A DNA stretch of 37,900 nt from DATKFM01 sp046154965 (GTDB lineage: Bacteria > Pseudomonadota > Alphaproteobacteria > Dongiales > Dongiaceae), in NCBI GenBank assembly GCA_046154965.1, contig JBJXDY010000115.1, forward strand, positions 1 to 37,900. Reading direction: 5' to 3'. The translations under genes were made by a program, and so were the position numbers. The notes beneath the pieces were generated by a model that ran no database searches, was not told where the DNA came from, and was given only the letters and a program-made list of their open reading frames with translations. This document shows positions 1 through 8,572 of the stretch, one piece after another (within the stretch, counting starts at the first letter, position 1; every line of letters starts with the position of its first letter).

Positions 1-473
1 CGCAGCCCCGGCTGCGCGAACGGCTTCAGCACGGACATGGCCAGGCTGGAGCGGGTGTCCTTCACGCCGGGCATGCGGAGGAGGGCCTTCAGGGCGAACT
101 CGCTGTACTCCTCCAGGTCCGCCACCATGACGTGGAGCAGGTAATCGAACTCCCCGCTCATGATGTAGCAGGCGACGACTTCCGGCCGGGCCACCAGCGC
201 GCGCTGGAAGGCGGCGACTCGTTCTTCCGAATGATCCTGCAGCGTCACCTGAACAAAGGCCTGCAGGCCGCGGCCGATGGCGGCGGGGCTGATCTGGGTC
301 GTGTAGCCGGCGATGATGCCGGCCTCCTCCATCTGCTTCACCCGCCGCTGGCAGGGGGTGGGGGAGAGGCCGACCTTGACGGCCAGGTCGACCATGGGGA
401 TGCGGCCATCCCTGCGCAGCTCCTCCAGGATCCGGCGGTCGATGGCGTCGATATCAGGTGATAGGGTTTTCAT
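1..473 (-). CDS. Lrp/AsnC family transcriptional regulator (partial, C-terminus beyond window)
   Basis: Reading the minus strand from the ATG at 473 gives an open frame of 157 codons that runs off the left edge. It begins MKTLSPDIDAIDRRILEEL and continues through an AsnC-type helix-turn-helix (residues ~25-50, containing VGLSPTPCQRRVK). A RAM/ACT-like ligand-binding domain follows, with the typical 'CYIMSGEFDYLLHV' stretch. Family knowledge: these proteins sense amino acids and often control a divergent catabolic gene. Here the divergent neighbour is the phenylalanine/tyrosine pathway starting at 592, so it is the likely local regulator (inference). Only a few C-terminal residues should be missing, since the family is usually 150-165 aa. 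Confidence 0.93.
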   Translation of the reverse strand, partial: MKTLSPDIDAIDRRILEELRRDGRIPMVDLAVKVGLSPTPCQRRVKQMEEAGIIAGYTTQISPAAIGRGLQAFVQVTLQDHSEERVAAFQRALVARPEVVACYIMSGEFDYLLHVMVADLEEYSEFALKALLRMPGVKDTRSSLAMSVLKPFAQPGL

Positions 474-591
474 CTATCGTATGGCATAGCAATAGCGAAT
501 AAGCGCTGATTTTAATCATAAATAAGCCATTTCTGCAAGATTTCCCTAGCTCCTATAGCGTATTCTAAAAGGATGCGGAGGAGGTTTCCAA
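474..591. promoter_or_regulatory. Divergent promoter region between Lrp-type regulator and phhA, with an AT-rich palindrome
   Basis: This 118-bp spacer is clearly AT-richer than its flanks. It holds a perfect inverted repeat TGATT-TT-AATCA at 507-518, set in a run of A/T tracts. Lrp/AsnC proteins bind degenerate AT-rich palindromes, so this is the natural operator candidate (inference). The phhA ribosome binding site GGAGGAGG lies near the right end. Core promoter hexamers are not clear enough to assign. Confidence 0.5.
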
Positions 592-1458
592 ATGCCCGAG
601 GGTGGCTTTGGACAGGGCTTGCGGGGCGATTACAGCCGGGCTCGGCCGGATTACACGGTCGAGGCGGATTGGCATGCCTATAGCGCCGCCGACCACGAGA
701 TCTGGCGGCAGCTGTTCCAGCGCCAGTCGGCGCAGGTGGAGCGCTATGCCTGCGATGAGTTCATCCATGCGCTGAAGGCGTTGAAGCTCGACGACCGCAT
801 CCCGCACTTCGATAAAGTGAACGCCATCCTGGGGCCGGCCACCGGCTGGCGCATCGCCGCCGTGCCCGGCCTGATCCCCGACGACGTCTTCTTCGCCCAT
901 CTGGCGAAGCGGCAATTCCCGGTCACCGTCTGGATGCGCAAGCCCGAGGAGCTGGACTACATCGTCGAGCCCGACCTGTTCCACGATTTCCTCGGCCATG
1001 TGCCGCTGCTGTTCAATCCGGTGTTCGCCGGCTACATGGAGGCCTATGGCCGCAAGGGGCCGGAGGCGCTGGCGCTCAATTCGGTGAAGCTGCTGGCGCG
1101 GTTTTACTGGTATATGGTGGAATTCGGCCTGATCCGCACCGCGCGGGGTCTGCGCGCCTTCGGCGCCGGCATGTTGTCGTCGCATAGCGAGCTGGCCTAT
1201 TCGGTGGAGAGTCCGGAGCCGAACCGGGTGCGTTTCAATCTCGAACGCATCATGCGCACGGACTACAAGATCGACGCGTTCCAGGAGACCTATTTTGTGC
1301 TCGACAGTTTCGACGAGCTATTCGCCGCCAGCCAGCGCGACTTCGCGCCGCTCTACGCCGCCTATCGCGATCAGCCGGCATTGCCGGCCGCGACGATCCT
1401 GCCCACCGACACCGTCATCCACAAAGGCCGCCGCGCTCTCGCTCCCCGCGCCGCCTGA
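592..1458 (+). CDS. phhA: Phenylalanine 4-monooxygenase
   Basis: The product (288 aa) is a bacterial, tetrahydrobiopterin-dependent aromatic amino-acid hydroxylase. It converts phenylalanine to tyrosine using O2 and non-haem iron in the cytoplasm. The iron ligands are visible as H131 and H136 in FHDFLGHVPLL and E177 in YWYMVEFGL, and the length matches bacterial single-domain enzymes. The ATG at 592 is preceded by GGAGGAGG. It is the first gene of a run with hppD and hmgA, so it feeds tyrosine into the homogentisate route. The usual partner phhB (pterin carbinolamine dehydratase) is not in the window. Control by the divergent Lrp-type gene is likely. Confidence 0.97.
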   Translation: MPEGGFGQGLRGDYSRARPDYTVEADWHAYSAADHEIWRQLFQRQSAQVERYACDEFIHALKALKLDDRIPHFDKVNAILGPATGWRIAAVPGLIPDDVFFAHLAKRQFPVTVWMRKPEELDYIVEPDLFHDFLGHVPLLFNPVFAGYMEAYGRKGPEALALNSVKLLARFYWYMVEFGLIRTARGLRAFGAGMLSSHSELAYSVESPEPNRVRFNLERIMRTDYKIDAFQETYFVLDSFDELFAASQRDFAPLYAAYRDQPALPAATILPTDTVIHKGRRALAPRAA

Positions 1459-1476
1459 ATCTCAGAGGACATCGCC

Positions 1477-2615
<1,139 letters not shown>

Positions 2616-2619
<4 letters not shown>

Positions 2620-3755
2620 AGAACTGGATCAGTTTTCCCAAGCGCGAAGGGGAGACGTCGCGCCAGGCCCATACCAACCTGCCGGCCGGCAGCTATGAGC
2701 GCGAGCTCGGCAAGAACGGCTTCTTCGGTCCGGCGACGGAGATGTATCACAGCCATCCGCCCACCGGTTGGACCCGTTGGGAGGGCGATCTCCGGCCGCG
2801 CGCCTTCGATCTCACGAAGATCAACAGCCTGACGGATTCGCCCTGGGACGCGGCGGCGCTGATGCATAACCGCGCCATGCGGCTGCGCTTTTGGCGGCTC
2901 AGCGGCAAGATGAAGAACCTGGCGCGCAACGCCGACGGCGACGAGCTGCTGTTCATCCATGAGGGTGCGGGCGGACTCTTCTGCGACTATGGACATCTCA
3001 GCTTCCGCGACGGCGACTACATCCTGCTGCCGCGCTCCACTATGTGGCGGATCGAGCCGTCCTCGCCGGTGACGGCGCTGCTGATCGAAGCCACCGAAGA
3101 CAGTTATCTGCTGCCGGAGAAGGGCATGGTCGGCCGCCATGCGGTGTTCGATCCCGGCATGCTGGAGACGCCCGCGATCAATGACGCTTTCAAGGCGCAG
3201 CGCGGCGAGACCGAGACCAAGGTCCTGATCAAACGCCACGACCGGCTGACCACCGTGACCTATCCGTTCAATCCCCTGGATGCGCTGGGCTGGCAGGGGG
3301 ATCTCTGCCCGGTGAAGCTGAACTGGCGCGACCTGCGGCCGCTGATGAGCCACCGGTTCCATCTGCCGCCCTCGGCCCACACCACGTTCGTTGCCGGGCG
3401 TTTCGTCGTCTGCACCTTCGTGCCGCGGCCGGCGGAGAGCGATCCCGACGCGCTGAAGCTGCCGTTCTTCCACAACAACGACGATTTCGACGAGATCATC
3501 TTCTACCATCACGGCAAGTTCTTCTCCCGCGACAACATCCATCCGGGCATGATGACCCTGCATCCCTGCGGCTTCACCCATGGCCCCCATCCGAAGGCGC
3601 TGGCGCTGGCCCAGGCCTCGAAGGGCGGGCAGATGCTGGACGAGGTCGCGGTCATGATCGATACCCGCGACGCGGTTGACATCGCGCCGCTGCCCCAGGG
3701 CGTGGAATGGCCGGGCTACGTGGAATCCTGGCGTACGGCCAAGGCGGCGGAGTAG
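2616..3755 (+). CDS. hmgA: Homogentisate 1,2-dioxygenase (short form)
   Basis: The product (379 aa) should open the homogentisate ring to maleylacetoacetate. It is shorter than the classical 430-445 aa enzyme but carries the short-family signature: HNNDDFDEIIFYHHGKFFSR, then SLHP-like TLHPCGFTHGPHP. From these, H286, E293 and H322 are the probable iron ligands (inferred by comparison with H335/E341/H371 of the human enzyme). The start overlaps the hppD stop (ATGA), which gives strong positional support for the function. Other cupin-fold ring-cleaving dioxygenases are the main alternative. Confidence 0.9.
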
Positions 3756-3757
3756 GG

Positions 3758-3868
3758 GTTGCGCAACGCCGATTTCGCCCCCTATTCTGGGGGAATCGAT
3801 GAAAATTTTTTCAACTAAAAGTTGCGAAGTAAAAATTGACTCCCCAATTCGGGGGGTTTATGGGAGTC
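3758..3868. promoter_or_regulatory. Palindrome-rich spacer upstream of the FAH-family gene (candidate operators and promoter)
   Basis: Four inverted repeats are packed between hmgA and the next gene: GTTGCGCAAC (3758-3767); CCCCC-tattct-GGGGG with outer GATT/AATC arms (3771-3797); CAACT-aaa-AGTTG (3812-3824); and GACTCCC...GGGAGTC (3838-3844 with 3862-3868), which encloses a competing CCCC-aattc-GGGG hairpin. The centre is AT-rich, and TTGACT at 3836-3841 could be a -35 element, though its -10 partner is weak. The CAACT/AGTTG dyad resembles MarR-type operators. The spacer probably splits the pathway into two transcription units. Confidence 0.45.
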
Positions 3869-3896
3869 GTGGGTCAGGGTTCGGGGCGTTCTTGTC

Positions 3897-4904
3897 ATGA
3901 AACTGGCGACGCTGAGGGATGGCAGCCGCGATGGCCGGCTGATCCTGGTCTCGCGCGATCTGTCGCGCGCTATCGAAGTGCCCGATATCGCCCGCACCCT
4001 GCAGGCGGCGCTGGATGGCTGGGCGGTTGCCGGGCCGAAGCTTGCGGCTGTCTCCCGGCGGCTGAACGAGAGTCCAGAGTTTGTGGCCGGCGGCGCCCGG
4101 GCCTCTGCGCTCGATATGGCGCAGCTCATGGCGCCCCTGCCGCGGGCCTATCAATGGGCGGATGGCTCAGCCTATCTCTATCACGTCGAGCTGGTGCGCA
4201 AGGCGCGGGGCGCGGAGATGCCGCCCGAGTTCTACAAGGATCCGCTGATGTACCAGGGCGGGTCGGACGATTTCATCGGCCCGACCCAGGATATCGAGGC
4301 GGCGGATGAGGCCCACGGCATCGATTTCGAGGCCGAGGTGGCGGTGGTCACCGGCGACGTTCCCATGGGTATCGATGCCGTGGCGGCGCGCGGGCATATC
4401 CTGCTGGTGATGCTGGTGAACGATGTCAGCCTGCGCAATCTGATCCCGGCCGAGCTGGCGAAGGGCTTCGGTTTCTTTCAGTCCAAGCCGGCATCGTCGT
4501 TCTCGCCGGTAGCCGTGACGCCGGACGAGCTGGGCGCTGCCTGGCACGACGCGAAGCTGCATCTGCCGCTCCTGTCGGCGCTGAACGGCAAGTCCTTCGG
4601 CCATCCGAACGCCGGCGCCGACATGAATTTCGATTTCGGCCAGCTCATCGCCCATGCTGCGCGCACGCGCAATCTGCGGGCCGGCACGATCATCGGCTCC
4701 GGCACGGTGTCCAACCGCGATCCGGCGGCGGGCTCGTCCTGCCTGGCCGAGCGGCGGATGATCGAGACCATCGGGCAGGGCAAGCCGTCAACTCCCTTCA
4801 TGAAGTTCGGCGACCGCATCCGCATCGAGATGCTGGACGAGGCCGGGCGGAGCATCTTCGGCGCCATCAATCAGAAGGTGGTGCAGCCGCGGAGGGGCAA
4901 ATGA
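3897..4904 (+). CDS. Fumarylacetoacetate hydrolase family protein, probable fumarylacetoacetase
   Basis: The product (335 aa) belongs to the FAH superfamily and by context cleaves fumarylacetoacetate to fumarate and acetoacetate. Metal-binding residues fit the family: E145 and E147 in GIDFEAEVAVV, D176 in VNDVSLRNL, and K197 in FQSKPASSF. The GSGTVSN motif follows near 267-273. It is shorter than the eukaryote-type fumarylacetoacetase (about 420 aa) but matches the compact bacterial form found in tyrosine operons. The last 4 bp overlap the start of maiA. The ribosome binding site before 3897 is weak. Other FAH-family substrates are possible, but the neighbourhood makes them unlikely. Confidence 0.88.
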   Translation: MKLATLRDGSRDGRLILVSRDLSRAIEVPDIARTLQAALDGWAVAGPKLAAVSRRLNESPEFVAGGARASALDMAQLMAPLPRAYQWADGSAYLYHVELVRKARGAEMPPEFYKDPLMYQGGSDDFIGPTQDIEAADEAHGIDFEAEVAVVTGDVPMGIDAVAARGHILLVMLVNDVSLRNLIPAELAKGFGFFQSKPASSFSPVAVTPDELGAAWHDAKLHLPLLSALNGKSFGHPNAGADMNFDFGQLIAHAARTRNLRAGTIIGSGTVSNRDPAAGSSCLAERRMIETIGQGKPSTPFMKFGDRIRIEMLDEAGRSIFGAINQKVVQPRRGK

Positions 4905-5545
4905 AGCTCTACGGCTACTTCCGCTCTTCGGCGGCATTCCGCGTGCGTATCGCCCTCAATTTGAAGAACTTCACGTACGACCAAGTGCCGGTGCATCTGC
5001 GCCGGGACGAGCAATCTGCGGATTCCTATAGGGCGCTCAACCCCCAGGGGCTGGTGCCGGCGCTGGCGGATGACGGGCGGCTGCTCACCCAATCCCTGGC
5101 GATCATCGAGTATCTGGAGGAGACGCGGCCGATCCCGCCGCTGCTGCCGCCGGACCCGGCCGGCCGCGCCCGGGTGCGGGCGCTGGCGCTGGCCGTCGCC
5201 TGCGACATCCATCCCCTCAACAATCTGCGGGTGCTGAATTATCTCACGGGCCCGCTGAAGCTGACCGCCGAGCAGGAGACGGCCTGGTACCGCCATTGGA
5301 TCAAGACCGGCTTCGACGCGATCGAGGCGATGCTCGGCGATCCGGCGACCCGCAGGTTCAGCCACGGCAGCCGGCCGTCGCTGGCGGATGTCTGTCTGGT
5401 GCCGCAGGTCTTCAACGCCAAGCGCTATTACAGCGATGGCGAACTCAAAGCCTGGCCGCGCATCGGCGCGGTCTTCTCCGCCGCCATGGAGCTGCCGGCC
5501 TTCGATCTCGCGCAGCCCGGCAAGCAGCCTGACGCCGAAGCCTGA
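4901..5545 (+). CDS. maiA: Maleylacetoacetate isomerase (zeta-class GST)
   Basis: The product (214 aa) isomerises maleylacetoacetate to fumarylacetoacetate using glutathione. The N-terminal thioredoxin-fold domain carries the zeta-class signature SSAAFRVRIAL (residues 9-19), with S9/S10 as the probable catalytic serines. NPQGLVPAL and the SLAIIEYLEE glutathione-binding segment follow. The C-terminal helical domain contains ASCDIHPLNNLRVL-like sequence (here ACDIHPLNNLRVL), typical of the family. It starts inside the previous gene (ATGA overlap), so the two enzymes catalyse consecutive steps from one mRNA. Confidence 0.96.
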   Translation: MKLYGYFRSSAAFRVRIALNLKNFTYDQVPVHLRRDEQSADSYRALNPQGLVPALADDGRLLTQSLAIIEYLEETRPIPPLLPPDPAGRARVRALALAVACDIHPLNNLRVLNYLTGPLKLTAEQETAWYRHWIKTGFDAIEAMLGDPATRRFSHGSRPSLADVCLVPQVFNAKRYYSDGELKAWPRIGAVFSAAMELPAFDLAQPGKQPDAEA

Positions 5546-5559
5546 CCGGTCCGTTGGCC

Positions 5560-5970
5560 CTACGGTTGTTCGGCGCGCTTCAGCGTATCGCGCGTTGCCG
5601 CCTCGAGCGGCGCCCAGCCGCTCTGCGACAGTTCGGTCGCCCGCTGCAGCAGCCGCGAGGCCTGGTTCAGATATTGCTGCGTGGCGTGGCGCGCATAGTC
5701 CATTTCCAGGCGGACGGCTTCCTGAGGATCGCCGCAGCGCATCACGGTGCTGGTGAACTCCATGTTCTCGCGCAAGCGGGCGGTGGCGAATTCGCCCATC
5801 TCCTGGCCCAGGGTCATCATGCCGTTGAACATGGCTTCGCTGGCCTTGATCCAGGGGGTGAGATCGACGCTGTTGGCGGCGGCGCCAATGCCGTTGCCGG
5901 TTGCGGCGGATTCCGCCGCGCCATTGCCGTTGGTTTCGCTGTGGATTTTGCGCTTGGTCGGCTTGGTCAT
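5560..5970 (-). CDS. Phasin family protein
   Basis: This 136-aa protein starts at the ATG at 5970, which is preceded by GGAGGAACC. A longer reading to 6096 has no such site. A polar, basic and N/G/A-rich N-terminus precedes an amphipathic helical phasin-like domain (about 45-130), with WIKASEAMFNGMMTLGQEM and RHATQQYLNQASRLLQRATE. Phasins coat polyhydroxyalkanoate granules. The gene converges on maiA with a 14-bp gap and no clear terminator. Acetoacetate released by the tyrosine pathway is a possible PHA precursor, but a direct link is only inference. Confidence 0.85.
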   Translation of the reverse strand: MTKPTKRKIHSETNGNGAAESAATGNGIGAAANSVDLTPWIKASEAMFNGMMTLGQEMGEFATARLRENMEFTSTVMRCGDPQEAVRLEMDYARHATQQYLNQASRLLQRATELSQSGWAPLEAATRDTLKRAEQP

Positions 5971-6227
5971 GGGCTGGTTCCTCCGAGGTTTATCAGACGC
6001 CAAAATGAAACGGAACACACCGGGACCGGCATTGTCGCCGTTCCCGTTCCCCCTGCCGGTCCGATGCTTCGGATGTGGACGCCGGAGCATCGTCAAATGA
6101 ATTGCTTTCGATATCGCGGGCGGCGCTTACGAGATCTGCCGGCGCCACACAAAACTGAAACTGCAACCGGTCCCCCGACGACTACAATTCCATGCTAATC
6201 TTTTAATTTATGCCGCGCAATCGATCG

Positions 6228-6276
6228 TTGATGCAAATCAACCCGATGTGAGCGGCGCAAGGGGATATTGCATGTT
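6228..6276 (+). promoter_or_regulatory. FNR/FixK-type box with class II promoter geometry
   Basis: TTGAT-GCAA-ATCAA at 6228-6241 is a perfect match to the FNR/FixK consensus and is extended by flanking G and C. Its centre is at 6234.5, so a start site 41.5 bp downstream falls near 6276. GATATT at 6264-6269 sits at the right place for a -10 element (4 of 6 matches to TATAAT). This predicts a leader of about 64 nt to the ATG at 6340. The rest of the 5971-6339 gap holds a near-perfect 10-bp inverted repeat (6063-6072 with 6082-6091) upstream of the phasin and nothing else I recognise. Confidence 0.6.
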
Positions 6277-6339
6277 CGGGGCGGCAGGAGTTCTCGTTGC
6301 TGCTGTTACAATCCGCCTGTTTTTCCTGCATCAAAGATC

Positions 6340-7608
6340 ATGACCGAGGTCGAAACATTCGCGCGCTTGGGCTTGGCGCTGGCATTGGGCCTGCTGATCG
6401 GTCTGGAGCGGGGCTGGGAGGGCCGCGAAGCCGCCGAGCACAGCCGTGTCGCCGGCATCCGCACCTTCGGACTGATCGGTTTTGGCGGCGGGCTGGCGGC
6501 GCAGCTGTTCCCGCCGGCCTGGTCGGTCAATTTCGGATTGGCGTTTGCCGCCTTGGCGATCGCTATTGCTGCCGGACACTATGTCGCAGCCCAGCGTACC
6601 GGCGATCTCAGCGCCACCGGCGCTATCGCCGCTCTGGCCACCTTCATCCTCGGGGCCACCGCGGTGGCCGGCTCGGCGGAGGTGGCGGCGTCGGCGGCGG
6701 TGATCATCGCGCTGTTGCTCAGCGTAAAGCCGATTCTCCATGGCTGGCTTGAGCGCATCGAATATGGAGAGTTGCTGGCGGCCCTGCAGCTGCTGTTGAT
6801 CTCCGTCGTCGCCCTGCCGTTGCTGCCAGACCGCGGCTTTGGCCCGTGGCAAGCCCTGAACCCATTCGAGCTCTGGTGGATGGTGGTTCTGATCACCGCC
6901 TTCTCCTTCTGCGGTTACCTCGCCATGCGCATCGTCGGTCCGGCCCGGGGCACGATGATCACGGCGATCCTCGGCGGCCTGACATCCTCGACCGCGGTCA
7001 CGGTCAGCCTGGCGCGGCTGGCGCGGCGCAATCCCGGCCGCGACGATCTGCTGGCGGCTGGCGCGGCGGTGGCTTCCGGTACGATGTTCCTGCGGACGAT
7101 GGCGCTGCTGGCGCTGCTCAACCTGCCGCTGTTGCTGACGCTCGCTGCACCGCTGGGCGCGGCGGCGGCGATCACCTATGGCGGCGGACTCTGGCTCTGG
7201 CAGCGGTCCAAGGCGGCCGAGGCGGTGGATGGGCTCAAGCTGGGCAATCCGTTCGAGCTGTGGACGGCGGTGAAGTTCGGCAGCTTTCTTGCTGTGGTCA
7301 TGGTCGCTGTCCGGGCCGGCGAAGACTGGATCGGGCCCAAGGGCGTTCTGGCAGTGGCGGCTCTGTCGGGCCTGGCCGATGTGGATGCGGTCAGCCTGTC
7401 AATGGCGCGGCTCGGCGGGGCGGGGCAGACGTTGACTATCGCCGCCCTGGCGATCGGCGCGGCCACCTCGGTAAACTCCGCCGTGAAGGCCGGAATCGCG
7501 GTCATTGCCGGCACGCGCATCATGGCATACCGACTGCTCGCGATTTTTGCCGCCGCAACGGTCGGCGCCGCGATCGCCGCGATTCTTCAGCAAACGCTGC
7601 ATTTCTAG
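6340..7608 (+). CDS. MgtC/SapB-like and DUF4010 domain integral membrane protein
   Basis: The product (422 aa) is an inner-membrane protein. The N-terminal part (to about 140) has the MgtC-like pattern LGLALALGLLIGLERGW and a later RTFGLIGFGGGLAAQ. The C-terminal part is DUF4010-like, with several hydrophobic spans and GGLTSSTAVTVSLARLAR and ALSGLADVDAVSLSMARL. The exact function of this fusion family is not established; MgtC relatives are linked to magnesium limitation and envelope stress. The start at 6340 is preferred over the TTG at 6268 because the predicted transcript would begin at about 6276. Upstream SD complementarity is weak. It may be FNR/FixK-controlled. Confidence 0.85.
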   Translation: MTEVETFARLGLALALGLLIGLERGWEGREAAEHSRVAGIRTFGLIGFGGGLAAQLFPPAWSVNFGLAFAALAIAIAAGHYVAAQRTGDLSATGAIAALATFILGATAVAGSAEVAASAAVIIALLLSVKPILHGWLERIEYGELLAALQLLLISVVALPLLPDRGFGPWQALNPFELWWMVVLITAFSFCGYLAMRIVGPARGTMITAILGGLTSSTAVTVSLARLARRNPGRDDLLAAGAAVASGTMFLRTMALLALLNLPLLLTLAAPLGAAAAITYGGGLWLWQRSKAAEAVDGLKLGNPFELWTAVKFGSFLAVVMVAVRAGEDWIGPKGVLAVAALSGLADVDAVSLSMARLGGAGQTLTIAALAIGAATSVNSAVKAGIAVIAGTRIMAYRLLAIFAAATVGAAIAAILQQTLHF

Positions 7609-7815
7609 CGGCGGCCGATCACGGCGCGCGCATTTTTTCATGCCTAACAAGCGTTCATGATTAAGCGCCCGTGAACGGCGGGCCTAATGCTCTTTATGGT
7701 CCGTTCACCGTTGATTTCAGGGTTTCTTAGAGCTTTTCGCCGAACCTTGGGGCATCGAAATCGTCGTCCGGGAACCACGAACCACACACCGGACGGGCAG
7801 ATGGGGACAAAAGAA

Positions 7816-8064
7816 ATGAGCGAGATCATTCAGAACGCGCGGGTGGCGGCCTTGTCGATGGCGAACGGAGCGGCGCTGGCGCGCCTGCTGCGGGCGCATG
7901 GAATGGGTGCCCATGCCGATGCGCTGGAAGCAGCCCTCAACGAAGTTGCGTCGATCGTCTCCACCCAGGTGGGGCGCGAGAATCTGGCGGAGGCCGTGAG
8001 TTGGGTCACCGACCAGATCTGGAACGACGAACAGAACGCCCCGAGCACGCTGACCTGCCACTAA
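7816..8064 (+). CDS. Small hypothetical protein (82 aa)
   Basis: A short acidic, helical protein beginning MSEIIQNARVAALSMANG; it has no membrane span and no motif I recognise. GGGGA 8 bp before the ATG at 7816 supports this start. An in-frame ATG at 7801 is possible, and the frame is open further upstream to 7687, but that segment looks non-coding. Codon use fits the neighbours. Two Cys/His residues lie at the extreme C-terminus (LTCH). The flanking region 7609-7815 holds only a weak inverted repeat (CGTTCA...TGAACG near 7653-7680) and a T-run after a GC-rich stretch near 7624-7638. Confidence 0.55.
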   Translation: MSEIIQNARVAALSMANGAALARLLRAHGMGAHADALEAALNEVASIVSTQVGRENLAEAVSWVTDQIWNDEQNAPSTLTCH

Positions 8065-8572
8065 CCGCCCTGTGCCGGCGATCGCGCCGGCCGACCGCGT
8101 GGTTGGCAGCCCCGCCGACCAGCTTTCTCGACGCAATCCGCTTTGGCTTATCCGCCGCCGAGCCGCAGAGGCCGGCAGGACGCGAGGGTTGTCTTGTACG
8201 GATGCACCGGACAACACTTACTCCGACGCGGAAATCGTTCCGATTTCTATTCATTGCGAAAACAAGCCTTGGCGGTGCGGGCAAGTCCCCGCAACCCGCC
8301 GCACGGGGGCGGATGCATCCTCAGTCCGATGCACAATGTCCAACATCGAGAGTCTGAACCACCCTATCAGACAACAGTCCTATAGTCAGTTTTTCCTACA
8401 GTTGACGCATGGCATGCAGCATGCCGGCCCCCTCATTTCGGGGGATCGCATCTTCCAAGATTGGTGATACGGTTCCAGCCCCGACCTAAACCAACGCTGA
8501 AGGCCGAACGCAGCGCTGACGATGATGTCTCCTTGTCCGCGCCCACCGACCAGCGGCAACGACCGAGGCCCT
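8065..8572. other. Gene-free stretch with stem-loops
   Basis: No open frame here has convincing protein character; the 131-aa frame at 8072-8467 has none. Near the right side are two adjacent perfect stem-loops: GGCATGC-A-GCATGCC at 8411-8425 and CCCCC-tcatttc-GGGGG at 8428-8444. A GC-rich, hairpin-prone patch lies at about 8272-8312. Base composition is more even than in the coding flanks. No promoter can be assigned with confidence. Confidence 0.4.

Noticed and set aside
6268..6339. Upstream TTG start for the MgtC/DUF4010 gene
   Set aside because: It would lie before the predicted transcription start, and the added residues are Cys/Arg-rich and not membrane-like.
8072..8467. 131-aa frame in the gene-free stretch
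   Set aside because: No SD, odd composition, and it runs through two stem-loops.
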